Assembly: GCA_023150215.1 (NCBI GenBank)
Contig: JAKLLJ010000038.1
Span: 1 to 15,657 of the forward strand
Reading direction: 5' to 3'
Length of the DNA: 15,657 nt
Origin: Thauera sp.
GTDB lineage: Bacteria; Pseudomonadota; Gammaproteobacteria; Burkholderiales; Rhodocyclaceae
Program-made: the position numbers and the translations under genes
Shown: in pieces, positions 1-6,285 of the stretch
How positions within the stretch are numbered: the first letter of the stretch is position 1
Layout: each line of letters begins with the position of its first letter
Notes under the pieces: model-generated
Told to the model about the DNA's origin: nothing
The model's database searches: none
The model's input: only the letters and a program-made list of their open reading frames with translations

Positions 1-1
1 C

Positions 2-547
2 GTGGATCCGGCACAACCCGGCGGAAAGCGGGTAGACCAGGTCGTCCGCAGCGTGGACATCATGCCCACCCTGCTCGAGATCGTCGGTGCCCCCTCGGTT
101 GGCTGCGACGGGGTTTCGCTGCAGCAGGTGATCGCCGACCCCGAGATGGACCTGCGCCTCAAGGCCTTCAACGAGACGGGAATCTGGATCGCGCCGGCAC
201 CGGGGCTTCCCGAGGGACATCTCGGCTATCCAGACCTGCTGCAACTGCTCGACATTCCCGACGATGCCACCGGTAGCCTGGCGATTCGCGAGCAATACAA
301 GAAGGTCGTTCTGGTCGCCAAGGACCGGATGGTTCGTGACGGCCCCTGGAAACTGGTCTATCAGCCGCTGGAAACAGGCCGGCGGCTGACGCTCTATAAC
401 GTGGAGACCGACCCCGGTTGCACCGCGGATGTCGCGACCGCACACCCCGAGCAGGTCGAGCGACTGTGGGCACAACTGCGGGACTGGATGGAGAGCGATA
501 CGGTCTTGCGCGGAGATCCGCGCCTGGCGTCGAACCCACCGCAATAG
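2..547 (+). CDS. Sulfatase-family hydrolase, C-terminal part (5' truncated by window edge)
   Basis: This is the last 181 codons or so of a protein in the alkaline-phosphatase/sulfatase superfamily. The in-frame GTG at base 2 is probably an internal valine, because the family is usually 450-550 residues and the N-terminal half with the Cys/Ser-x-Pro-x-Arg formylglycine site is absent. What is visible is the typical C-terminal pattern: a 'VDIMPTLLEIVGAP' helix that follows the metal-binding core, then 'DGVSL', a late 'RMVRDGPWKLVY' strand, 'TLYNVETDP', and a closing helix 'HPEQVERLWAQLRDWM'. Such enzymes hydrolyse sulfate esters, or sometimes phosphate or phosphonate esters, often on glycans or lipids. 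The substrate cannot be told from this fragment. The gene ends with TAG at 545-547 and converges on the minus-strand operon, 33 bases from its last stop codon. The family call is firm; the exact activity is open. Confidence 0.8.
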   Translation: MDPAQPGGKRVDQVVRSVDIMPTLLEIVGAPSVGCDGVSLQQVIADPEMDLRLKAFNETGIWIAPAPGLPEGHLGYPDLLQLLDIPDDATGSLAIREQYKKVVLVAKDRMVRDGPWKLVYQPLETGRRLTLYNVETDPGCTADVATAHPEQVERLWAQLRDWMESDTVLRGDPRLASNPPQ

Positions 548-568
548 CCCCGTCGCGGACCACTGCTC

Positions 569-589
569 GGCCGCACCGCCTCAGCGGCC
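569..589. other. Short GC-rich inverted repeat between convergent genes
   Basis: GGCCGC (569-574) and GCGGCC (584-589) can form a 6-bp stem with a 9-nt loop. It spans the stop codon (581-583) of the last minus-strand gene and lies 21 bases after the sulfatase stop. Neither strand has a clear T-tract after it, so it does not qualify as an intrinsic terminator. It is the only structure seen in the 33-base convergent gap (548-580), and it could simply reflect GC-rich sequence. Confidence 0.25.
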
Positions 590-2200
590 TTCGCGCCGGA
601 AACGGATCTCCCGTCCGAGGTGGGGTAGCGGAATCACGATCTCGGCATCGCCCATGGCCACGTGGTCCCGGTAGCGATGAATCTCGATGCGCTCGGGCGC
701 CTCCGCACCACCGCCCGCGCGGACCGTAAAGTCAGCGATACGCTCGAAGTCCGGATTTCCGACCAACTCGACCAGCATGGCAAACTCCGCCACACCGACG
801 ATATCAGGGCGCTCGATGACGATGTACTCGATGCCGAGACGGCGGATCAGCGCGCGGACGTCGTCGACGCTGCCGACATGCGAAGTCATGCCGAAATACT
901 TGTGCACGGCGAGCGACACCAGCATCTTGTCGGCACGCAGCACGACCGCCTCACGCGCCTCGTCCAGGCGCCGCAGATGGAAGATGAAGCTGCCGTCGTG
1001 CTTGCCGGCGAACAGCACAGGCGCGCTCGTCGCGCGCTCGTGAACGGCGAGCGCCGCCTCCCGATAGCCGTCGACGTAGGGAACCGGCATCACGAACGTC
1101 CGCCACCCCTGGACGACGAGCACCAGCGCGAGCACGCCGAGATGCGCGTTGCGCGCGCGCGCACGGTCCCGCAGCAGGAACAGCGGGCGCGCACCGAGCA
1201 GCGCGAGCGCCGGCAGTGCGTAAAGCGAATAACGCGGCGCATTGCCCGCCCCCCCCAGTACCAGCGTCATCACCACGTACCAGCACAGTAGCCAGGCGTA
1301 GATCAGCGCCAGCCTCGGTTCGCCCTGCCGTGCGGGCAGCAGGGCGCCCGCCGCGGACAGGATCATGAGCGGCCAGCCCCAGATCTCCAGCAACGCAGCA
1401 GGGTAGGTCAACCAACGCTCGAGCGACAGGCGGGCCGCACTTTGTCCGACATCGACCCGGCTATCGCCCACCGTGGCGGCCAGCCCGAGGTTGCCGAACT
1501 TGAGCGCGTGCAGCGCAACCAGCGCGATCGCCAGCGCCACGATCAGGTAGGCGGGCACCGCCTGCACCCGCCACAAGGCGCTGCGGCGCGGCGAACGCAG
1601 TGCGTACACCAGCAACGCAGGCAGCAGCAAGGCGACCGTCTGCTTGACGGCGAGCGCCGCTGCGATGCTCAACCCCGCCAGCAGTGCCCGACGAACCGTC
1701 GGACGATCGAGGTAGCGCTCGAACGTCCACACGACGAGGATGAACATCGCGATCGCTGGCGCCTCCAGCATCACGCTGCGCGCCCAGTGATTCCACTCCG
1801 GCACGGTCACGAACAAGGCCGTCGCCATGAAGGCCGTCAACGCCCCCCACCCTTCCCGCACCCAGACGAACCAGACGCCGGCAGCGAGCAGGACGAAGGC
1901 GAACACCGTCCAGTGGGCGACCGCCTCCTCCACGCCGAAAATCGCATAGAAGCCCGCCTCGACGAGATAGAAGCCAGGCAGGTACCAGTTGAGCGCAAGC
2001 GCGGGATACTGCGCGAAGTAGCGTAACGCGTAAGCCATCGGGTCTGCGAACGGCATGTCGCGCAGCAGGTCGAGCACGAAAACCCCGCCCATCGCGTGAC
2101 GCGTCTCGTCCGTCCACCAGAAGCCACCCGCCCCCATGGCCGGCACGAAAAGCAACAAGACGAGTGCAAACAGTGCTGCGCAGGGGAGCCAGGATCTCAT
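581..2200 (-). CDS. Polytopic membrane glycosyltransferase, GT-C fold (GT39/ArnT-like)
   Basis: The 539-residue protein starts with a membrane segment (about 5-23), followed by an Asp-Glu pair in 'WWTDETRH' (D31, E32) at the start of the first outer loop. This is where GT-C enzymes such as ArnT and the PMT family carry their acidic catalytic residue. Many further hydrophobic segments follow to about residue 385, including 'VVWTFERYLDRPTVRRALL' and 'WLLCWYVVMTLVLGGAG', then a soluble C-terminal domain (about 400-539), which is the expected layout. Such enzymes use a polyprenyl-phosphate sugar and transfer it to an acceptor on the outer face of the inner membrane. The ATG at 2198-2200 overlaps the TGA of the preceding GT-C gene (2197-2199) as ATGA. 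No Shine-Dalgarno is visible, so translation is probably coupled. It is the last gene of the minus-strand run. The donor is most likely the sugar made by the WecE/WecD/ArnC-type genes upstream (inference). Confidence 0.8.
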   Translation of the reverse strand: MRSWLPCAALFALVLLLFVPAMGAGGFWWTDETRHAMGGVFVLDLLRDMPFADPMAYALRYFAQYPALALNWYLPGFYLVEAGFYAIFGVEEAVAHWTVFAFVLLAAGVWFVWVREGWGALTAFMATALFVTVPEWNHWARSVMLEAPAIAMFILVVWTFERYLDRPTVRRALLAGLSIAAALAVKQTVALLLPALLVYALRSPRRSALWRVQAVPAYLIVALAIALVALHALKFGNLGLAATVGDSRVDVGQSAARLSLERWLTYPAALLEIWGWPLMILSAAGALLPARQGEPRLALIYAWLLCWYVVMTLVLGGAGNAPRYSLYALPALALLGARPLFLLRDRARARNAHLGVLALVLVVQGWRTFVMPVPYVDGYREAALAVHERATSAPVLFAGKHDGSFIFHLRRLDEAREAVVLRADKMLVSLAVHKYFGMTSHVGSVDDVRALIRRLGIEYIVIERPDIVGVAEFAMLVELVGNPDFERIADFTVRAGGGAEAPERIEIHRYRDHVAMGDAEIVIPLPHLGREIRFRREGR

Positions 2201-3849
2201 TGCAGTGCGGTCTGTGGAGAATGGGGATTCGGGCGCGCATCAGGATCGGTCCGCATGGCGATCTCCTCGAGCACGAAGCCGTCGGTGCGGTAGCGCTCGA
2301 CAGCATCCGGGAGAGCCGGCTCCTGTGGCCGTCGCAGATGGAGGACACGACGCTGGACGAGGGCGGCGCGCAGCGCGAGCTCGTTTTCAAAGCCGGTGCA
2401 GAACAGCACCGGTTCGTGTGCAGCAGAGGACTTCGTCTCGCAGCGCCCAGGGTTGGTCGGGTCGCCAACGAGGGCCAGACGCGCCGTGGCAGGGTAAGCC
2501 GGGCCAAAAAAGCGGACCAGGTTAAGGTACTCCTGCGCAATGCCGGGAGCGGAAATCAGAATCGCAGGCAACGCCCCGCCGCCGAACACCTGCTCGCTGA
2601 TTCCCGCCACCTCCCGCGGCGTGTAGTCGATGCGCTCGTAGCGCGGCACGAACATGGCCGCGCCGAGACGCTGGATCCGCCATACACCGGGCTGCTCGAC
2701 CAGCCAGCCATAGACCGCAGGCCGCGAGAGCACCACCAGCAGCACGCCCAGAAAGAGCGTGGCGCGCAGAACGAACGGTCGCGGATGGTGCAGCACGAAC
2801 GTCCATCCGGCCGCCGACAGCAAGAGCAGTGGCGGCACCAGGCCGATCAGCATGCGCGTCTGCACCTCGGAGCCGGCAGCGATCATCCCCCATGACGGCA
2901 GGCCGGCGAGCAGGAACCAAAGCCCGCCGAAGCGCACCACTGGCGATACCACGAACCGACGCAGCACCAGCAGCGCGCCCAGCCAGAGCATCCCGCCGGC
3001 GACGAAAACGAGATTCGCCGCATGCACCCCACCACGCGCGCGTTGCGATAGGCTGGCAGCGAACTGGAGGTAGTGGTGTGGATCGGCCAGTGGATGGAGC
3101 ACGAACGCGTAGGCCAGGTAAGCGAGCAGTGCGGTACTGCCGGCCAGCAGAAACCGATACAGCGTGCGCGCGCGCATTTCGCCCGCGCCGGCGTAGGGCA
3201 GGTACGCGGTCATGAACGCCAGCCAGGCCCAGACGCTCTCGACGCGGATCGTGTAGCCGACGAAGGCCAGCAGGCCCGAGACCACTGCCATCACCGCGCC
3301 ACCGGTGCGCAACGCCGCCAGAAGCGCCCACACGGCGGCACCACCGAGGCCAAAGCTAAGGACTTCGCTGACCAGATTGCCGCTCAAGTAGCCATAGAAG
3401 TCGGACAGCACGAACAGAAGCACCGTCAGGCCCAATCCCGTCGCCACCACCGCCCGCGGCTCGATCTGGCGGCCGGCAAGCACGGCCACCCGGCACCAGG
3501 CGAACACACCGAGCGGCATCGCAATCGCAAACAAGCAGGCTGCCGCCTCGATAGCCGCCAGGGTGCTGCCGAACGCTCCGACCACCAGACCGAGCAGCGT
3601 GATGTGACCGAGACGACTGGATCGCCAGAAGGCCTCCGAATAGCTCTCGTCCGCCGGCCACGCACCGGCGACCTGCGCTGCGATCGCTTCGGCAGAACGC
3701 GCGAAATCGGCCAGGTAGACGGTCTCGGCGAAGCGCTTGGCCTGATAGAGGTAAATCGGCGCGTCCCAGTGCGCATCCCCGAGCGGCACACGGGAAAGGG
3801 CAACGAGGAGCACGCCGAGACCGACCGCGAGCCAGAGCAGGCGCTTCAT
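2197..3849 (-). CDS. Polytopic membrane glycosyltransferase-like protein, probable GT-C fold
   Basis: The 550-residue protein has an N-terminal membrane anchor (about 3-20), then 'GDAHWDAPIYLYQAKRFAE' (about 24-42) with acidic residues D25 and D29 where GT-C enzymes place the catalytic Asp after the first helix. About ten further hydrophobic segments follow to about residue 410, then a soluble C-terminal tail. The family signature is weaker than in the next gene, so 'GT-C-like' is the honest call; acceptor and donor are unknown. The start is set at ATG 3847-3849 because a strong Shine-Dalgarno (GGAGGT, 3857-3862) lies 7 bases upstream. The frame stays open to 4341, but that would bury 397 bases of the aminotransferase gene and give a non-hydrophobic, arginine-rich extension. 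A 95-base gap with two possible hairpins separates it from the aminotransferase gene. It overlaps the next gene by 4 bases (ATGA). Confidence 0.72.
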   Translation of the reverse strand: MKRLLWLAVGLGVLLVALSRVPLGDAHWDAPIYLYQAKRFAETVYLADFARSAEAIAAQVAGAWPADESYSEAFWRSSRLGHITLLGLVVGAFGSTLAAIEAAACLFAIAMPLGVFAWCRVAVLAGRQIEPRAVVATGLGLTVLLFVLSDFYGYLSGNLVSEVLSFGLGGAAVWALLAALRTGGAVMAVVSGLLAFVGYTIRVESVWAWLAFMTAYLPYAGAGEMRARTLYRFLLAGSTALLAYLAYAFVLHPLADPHHYLQFAASLSQRARGGVHAANLVFVAGGMLWLGALLVLRRFVVSPVVRFGGLWFLLAGLPSWGMIAAGSEVQTRMLIGLVPPLLLLSAAGWTFVLHHPRPFVLRATLFLGVLLVVLSRPAVYGWLVEQPGVWRIQRLGAAMFVPRYERIDYTPREVAGISEQVFGGGALPAILISAPGIAQEYLNLVRFFGPAYPATARLALVGDPTNPGRCETKSSAAHEPVLFCTGFENELALRAALVQRRVLHLRRPQEPALPDAVERYRTDGFVLEEIAMRTDPDARPNPHSPQTALQ

Positions 3850-3856
3850 GCCGCCC

Positions 3857-3862
3857 ACCTCC
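3857..3862 (-). promoter_or_regulatory. Strong ribosome binding site deciding the GT-C start at 3849
   Basis: On the minus strand this reads GGAGGT within GGGGAGGTGG, 7 bases before ATG 3847-3849. It is the best Shine-Dalgarno in the operon. Most neighbouring genes have weak or no sites and rely on overlapping stop/start codons, so it marks independent initiation after the 95-base gap. Confidence 0.75.
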
Positions 3863-3865
3863 CCC

Positions 3866-3892
3866 CGCGGGCGGCGGCAGACCGGGCCCGCG
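3866..3892 (-). other. Possible hairpin just upstream of the GT-C ribosome binding site
   Basis: CGCGGGC (plus strand 3866-3872) is complementary to GCCCGCG (3886-3892), giving a 7-bp all-GC stem with a 13-nt loop. On the minus-strand transcript the stem ends 3 bases before the GGAGGT site (3857-3862), so it could influence access of the ribosome. No T-tract follows. With this base composition, chance pairing is possible. Confidence 0.3.
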
Positions 3893-3923
3893 CGGAAAGG
3901 ATGGCGCATTTCACGGCAATGCT

Positions 3924-3944
3924 GGCCACAGGCGGCATGTGGCC
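3924..3944 (-). other. Inverted repeat directly after the wecE stop codon
   Basis: GGCCACA (3924-3930) and TGTGGCC (3938-3944) form a perfect 7-bp stem with a 7-nt loop. On the minus strand it begins at the very next base after the TAA of the aminotransferase gene (3945-3947). No U-rich tract follows, so it is not a standard intrinsic terminator. It could be an attenuator, a 3'-end stabiliser or an RNA processing site that sets different levels for the sugar-synthesis genes and the GT-C genes behind it. The repeat is directly seen; the role is inference. Confidence 0.4.
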
Positions 3945-5069
3945 TTACAGCGCCGCGAGCACTTGCTGGATGATCTCGGCCTGCGAGTCCTCGATGCCCA
4001 GCCACAAGGGCAGCCGCACCAACCGGTCGGCGATGTCCTCGGTCACCGTCAATGCACCATGCGCACGGCCGAAGCGGCGGCCGGCGGGGGCGTCGTGCAG
4101 CGGGATGTAATGGAACACGCAGTGGATCCCGAGCGCCCGCAGACGCTCGATGAAGACGGTCCGCTCGCCCAGTCCGGGCAGCAGCAGGTAATACATGTGC
4201 GCATTGTGGCTGCAGTGCGCGGGGATGACCGGGCGCCGTAACCTGCCCTGGCGTTCCGCCTCGGCGAACCACTGGTGATAGGTGTTCCAGATGCCGAGCC
4301 GGCGGCGGGTGATGCTGTCGGCTTCCTCCATCTGTGCCCACAGGAAAGCGGCGATCAGCTCGCCGGGCAGGTAGGATGAACCGATGTCGACCCAGGTGTA
4401 CTTGTCCACCTGTCCACGGAAGAACTGGGAACGGTTGGTCCCCTTCTCGCGGATGATCTCGGCGCGCTCGGCACGTCCGGGCGCACTGACCAGCAGTGCG
4501 CCGCCCTCGCCCGAGATGATGTTCTTGGTCTCGTGGAAGGACAGTGCGCCCATGTGACCGATGGCACCGAGCGGCCTGCCCTTGTAGCTCGCCATGACCG
4601 CCTGCGCGGCATCCTCGATCACCAGCAGGTCGTGCCGGCGCGCGATGTCCATGATCGTGTCCATCTCGCAGCCAACGCCCGCGTAGTGCACCGGCACGAT
4701 CGCGCGCGTACGCTCGGTGATCGCCGCCTCGATCAGGCGCTCGTCGATGTTCAGCGTATCCGGGCGGACATCGACGAACACCGGGACCGCACCCCGCAGC
4801 ACGAAGGCATTGGCGGTCGACACGAAGGTGTACGAGGGCATGATGACCTCATCGCCCGGCTGCAGGTCCGCCAGGATTGCCGCCATCTCCAGCGCCGCAG
4901 TGCACGAGTGGGTCAGCAAGGCCTTCGATGCGCCAGTGCGTGCCTCCAGCCAGCGCGAACATTGCCCGCTGAAGCGCCCGTCGCCGGCCAGATGGCCGTT
5001 GGCGTGAGCCTGAGCGATGTACCAGAGTTCCTTGCCCGTCATGTGGGGCTTGTTGAAGGGAATGTTCAT
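3945..5069 (-). CDS. wecE: dTDP-4-amino-4,6-dideoxygalactose transaminase (WecE/RffA type)
   Basis: This is a PLP-dependent DegT/DnrJ/EryC1-family aminotransferase that converts dTDP-4-keto-6-deoxyglucose, with glutamate as donor, to dTDP-4-amino-4,6-dideoxy-D-galactose in the cytoplasm. At 374 residues it matches the roughly 376 of Escherichia coli WecE. Several blocks are near-identical to my memory of that protein: 'PGDEVIMPSYTFVSTANAFV' (71-90), 'VRPDTLNIDE', 'VPVHYAGV.CEMDTIM', 'EKGTNRSQFFRGQVDKYTW' and 'VFHYIPLHDAPAG'. The PLP lysine is K182 in 'FHETKN', and D153 in 'IEDAAQ' would pair with the pyridine nitrogen. It lies directly after a WecD-like acetyltransferase and a GtrA gene; its ATG overlaps the GtrA stop by 4 bases, and no Shine-Dalgarno is visible, so translation is probably coupled. 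The rest of the pathway (rmlA, rmlB) is not in the window. The symbol is used for family identity; the product could feed a glycan other than enterobacterial common antigen. Confidence 0.93.
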   Translation of the reverse strand: MNIPFNKPHMTGKELWYIAQAHANGHLAGDGRFSGQCSRWLEARTGASKALLTHSCTAALEMAAILADLQPGDEVIMPSYTFVSTANAFVLRGAVPVFVDVRPDTLNIDERLIEAAITERTRAIVPVHYAGVGCEMDTIMDIARRHDLLVIEDAAQAVMASYKGRPLGAIGHMGALSFHETKNIISGEGGALLVSAPGRAERAEIIREKGTNRSQFFRGQVDKYTWVDIGSSYLPGELIAAFLWAQMEEADSITRRRLGIWNTYHQWFAEAERQGRLRRPVIPAHCSHNAHMYYLLLPGLGERTVFIERLRALGIHCVFHYIPLHDAPAGRRFGRAHGALTVTEDIADRLVRLPLWLGIEDSQAEIIQQVLAAL

Positions 5070-5485
5070 GGATGCGGCCCGGTCGTGTGCGAGGAAGTGG
5101 CGGCAGGTCGGAAGACCCAGTATTTCTGCAACAGGAAGAGCAGGATCGCCAGGGCGAGGATCATCACACCCTGGACGACCTGATGCGGGTAGCCGAGCCG
5201 ATCGACGAGGACCAGCAGGACGCCGAGGTTGATCAGGTAACCCAGCGCATACGACGCACAGTAGCGTGCGAAGGCCGGCCCGCGCACGCCTCCATGGCGA
5301 AACGACCAGCGCTTGTTGAATGCGAAGGTCTGCACCACGCCGAGCACGTAGAGCAGGGTCATCGCAAGCTTGGACTCGACGCTGGCCGTGGTGAGCGCCA
5401 GATAAGCGAGATAGAGGACGATGTTGGATGCCAGCCCGACCGTCGCATAGCGGATGAACTGGCCGACGGTGGCGTCCGCACTCAT
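5066..5485 (-). CDS. GtrA-family membrane protein (putative polyprenyl-phosphate sugar flippase)
   Basis: The 139-residue protein has four predicted membrane helices (about 10-32, 38-55, 74-95 and 103-125) and the GtrA-family marks: 'QFIRYATVGLASNIV' at the N-terminus, 'FAFNKRWSFR' after helix 2, and 'LLFLLQKYWVFR' at the end of helix 4. GtrA proteins are thought to flip, or help flip, undecaprenyl-phosphate-linked sugars across the inner membrane, and usually sit next to a GtrB/DPM1-type glycosyltransferase, as here (6269-7237). The start at ATG 5483-5485 overlaps the acetyltransferase stop as ATGA. A longer frame to 5869 exists, but it only runs antiparallel to nothing plausible and covers the acetyltransferase gene. 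The stop overlaps the start of wecE by 4 bases. No Shine-Dalgarno is seen, consistent with coupling. Confidence 0.88.
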   Translation of the reverse strand: MSADATVGQFIRYATVGLASNIVLYLAYLALTTASVESKLAMTLLYVLGVVQTFAFNKRWSFRHGGVRGPAFARYCASYALGYLINLGVLLVLVDRLGYPHQVVQGVMILALAILLFLLQKYWVFRPAATSSHTTGPHP

Positions 5486-6285
5486 GCGGCGCGCACCCAG
5501 TGGAACGTCATCGACGGCGCCGGGAAGCTGAAGCCCAGCCGCGCATAGAGATTGAGCACCCGATGATTCCTTGCCACGATGCTGGTGCGCACCCGCGTCG
5601 CACCTTCCATTCGCGCCTGATGCATCATTGCCCGCCAGGCGCGCAGCCCGTAACCCATGCCTTGTCGCGCTGGTGCGACCGCATTGAGGTGCCAGTAGCA
5701 GGTACCGTCGGCGAGCGTTTCCGTGACGAAGAAGGACACCAGTTGCCCCGCGTCGCGCACTGCATACAGGCGCTGCGTCGGGTGGTCCAGGCTGCTGCGC
5801 ACCCAGTTCTGATAGCGCAGGTCGCCGAGCCGCGACGGCAAACGCGGATCGACATGGAAGCGCTCGCAACCGAAGGCCGCCCCGGCCACCTCGACGATCT
5901 GCGCGAGATCGGCAGCCTCCGCACGCACCACCTCCAGCCCCTGCGCATCGCCGGGTCCGGACGACTGCAGGTCGTCGAACTCGGGCTGGAAGACCATCTC
6001 GATGAAGCGGAAGCCGATCGTCTCGAGCAACATCGATTCACGCAGGCGATCGTGTGCGAGGCGGCAACTCGCAAGCCCCACGCCGCCTGTGCCGCATGCG
6101 TCCACGAAGGGCGCGAGATCGGAAGCCTGCGCCCCGTCGCGGGCCTCGATGGTCGCAACCTGCACGACCGGATAACCGAAAACCGCGGTATCCCAGGGCG
6201 CTTCCGCCCACGCAAGCCGGATCGGGCCCGTTACGATGCTGCCGTGCAGCAGGTCGTACGCGGAACCTTCAGCCGTGTTTTCCAT
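5482..6285 (-). CDS. GNAT acyltransferase, WecD/RffC-like (TDP-4-amino-sugar N-acetyltransferase)
   Basis: The 267-residue protein has two parts. The N-terminal region (about 20-100) carries 'WDTAVFGYPVVQV', resembling the 'W-(E/D)-x-x-x-FG' opening of E. coli WecD. The GNAT domain (about 117-267) has the acetyl-CoA binding motif 'ARQGMGYG' (206-213) and the late 'ARNHRVLNLYARLGF' (238-252). WecD acetylates the 4-amino group of dTDP-4-amino-4,6-dideoxygalactose, and the wecE gene lies two genes on, so the same role is the best guess. It is about 40 residues longer than E. coli WecD. The acyl donor need not be acetyl-CoA. The ATG at 6283-6285 lies inside the 3' end of the preceding gene (17-base overlap), with a GGAG site (6293-6296) also inside that gene. 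It overlaps the GtrA gene by 4 bases. Confidence 0.8.
   Translation of the reverse strand: MENTAEGSAYDLLHGSIVTGPIRLAWAEAPWDTAVFGYPVVQVATIEARDGAQASDLAPFVDACGTGGVGLASCRLAHDRLRESMLLETIGFRFIEMVFQPEFDDLQSSGPGDAQGLEVVRAEAADLAQIVEVAGAAFGCERFHVDPRLPSRLGDLRYQNWVRSSLDHPTQRLYAVRDAGQLVSFFVTETLADGTCYWHLNAVAPARQGMGYGLRAWRAMMHQARMEGATRVRTSIVARNHRVLNLYARLGFSFPAPSMTFHWVRAA

Noticed and set aside
548..580. Possible bidirectional intrinsic terminator between the convergent genes
   Set aside because: The 6-bp GC stem has no T-tract on either strand and partly lies in coding sequence, so it is listed only as an inverted repeat.
3850..4341. Extension of the GT-C frame at 2197-3849 up to a start at 4341
   Set aside because: It would overlap 397 bases of the well-supported wecE gene, adds a Pro/Arg/His-rich peptide typical of an antisense or shifted frame, and the strong Shine-Dalgarno sits before ATG 3849.
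5486..5869. Extension of the GtrA frame up to 5869
   Set aside because: The extra residues are an Ala/Arg-rich shadow of the acetyltransferase gene. GtrA family proteins are about 120-150 residues, and the ATGA overlap at 5482-5485 gives a normal start.
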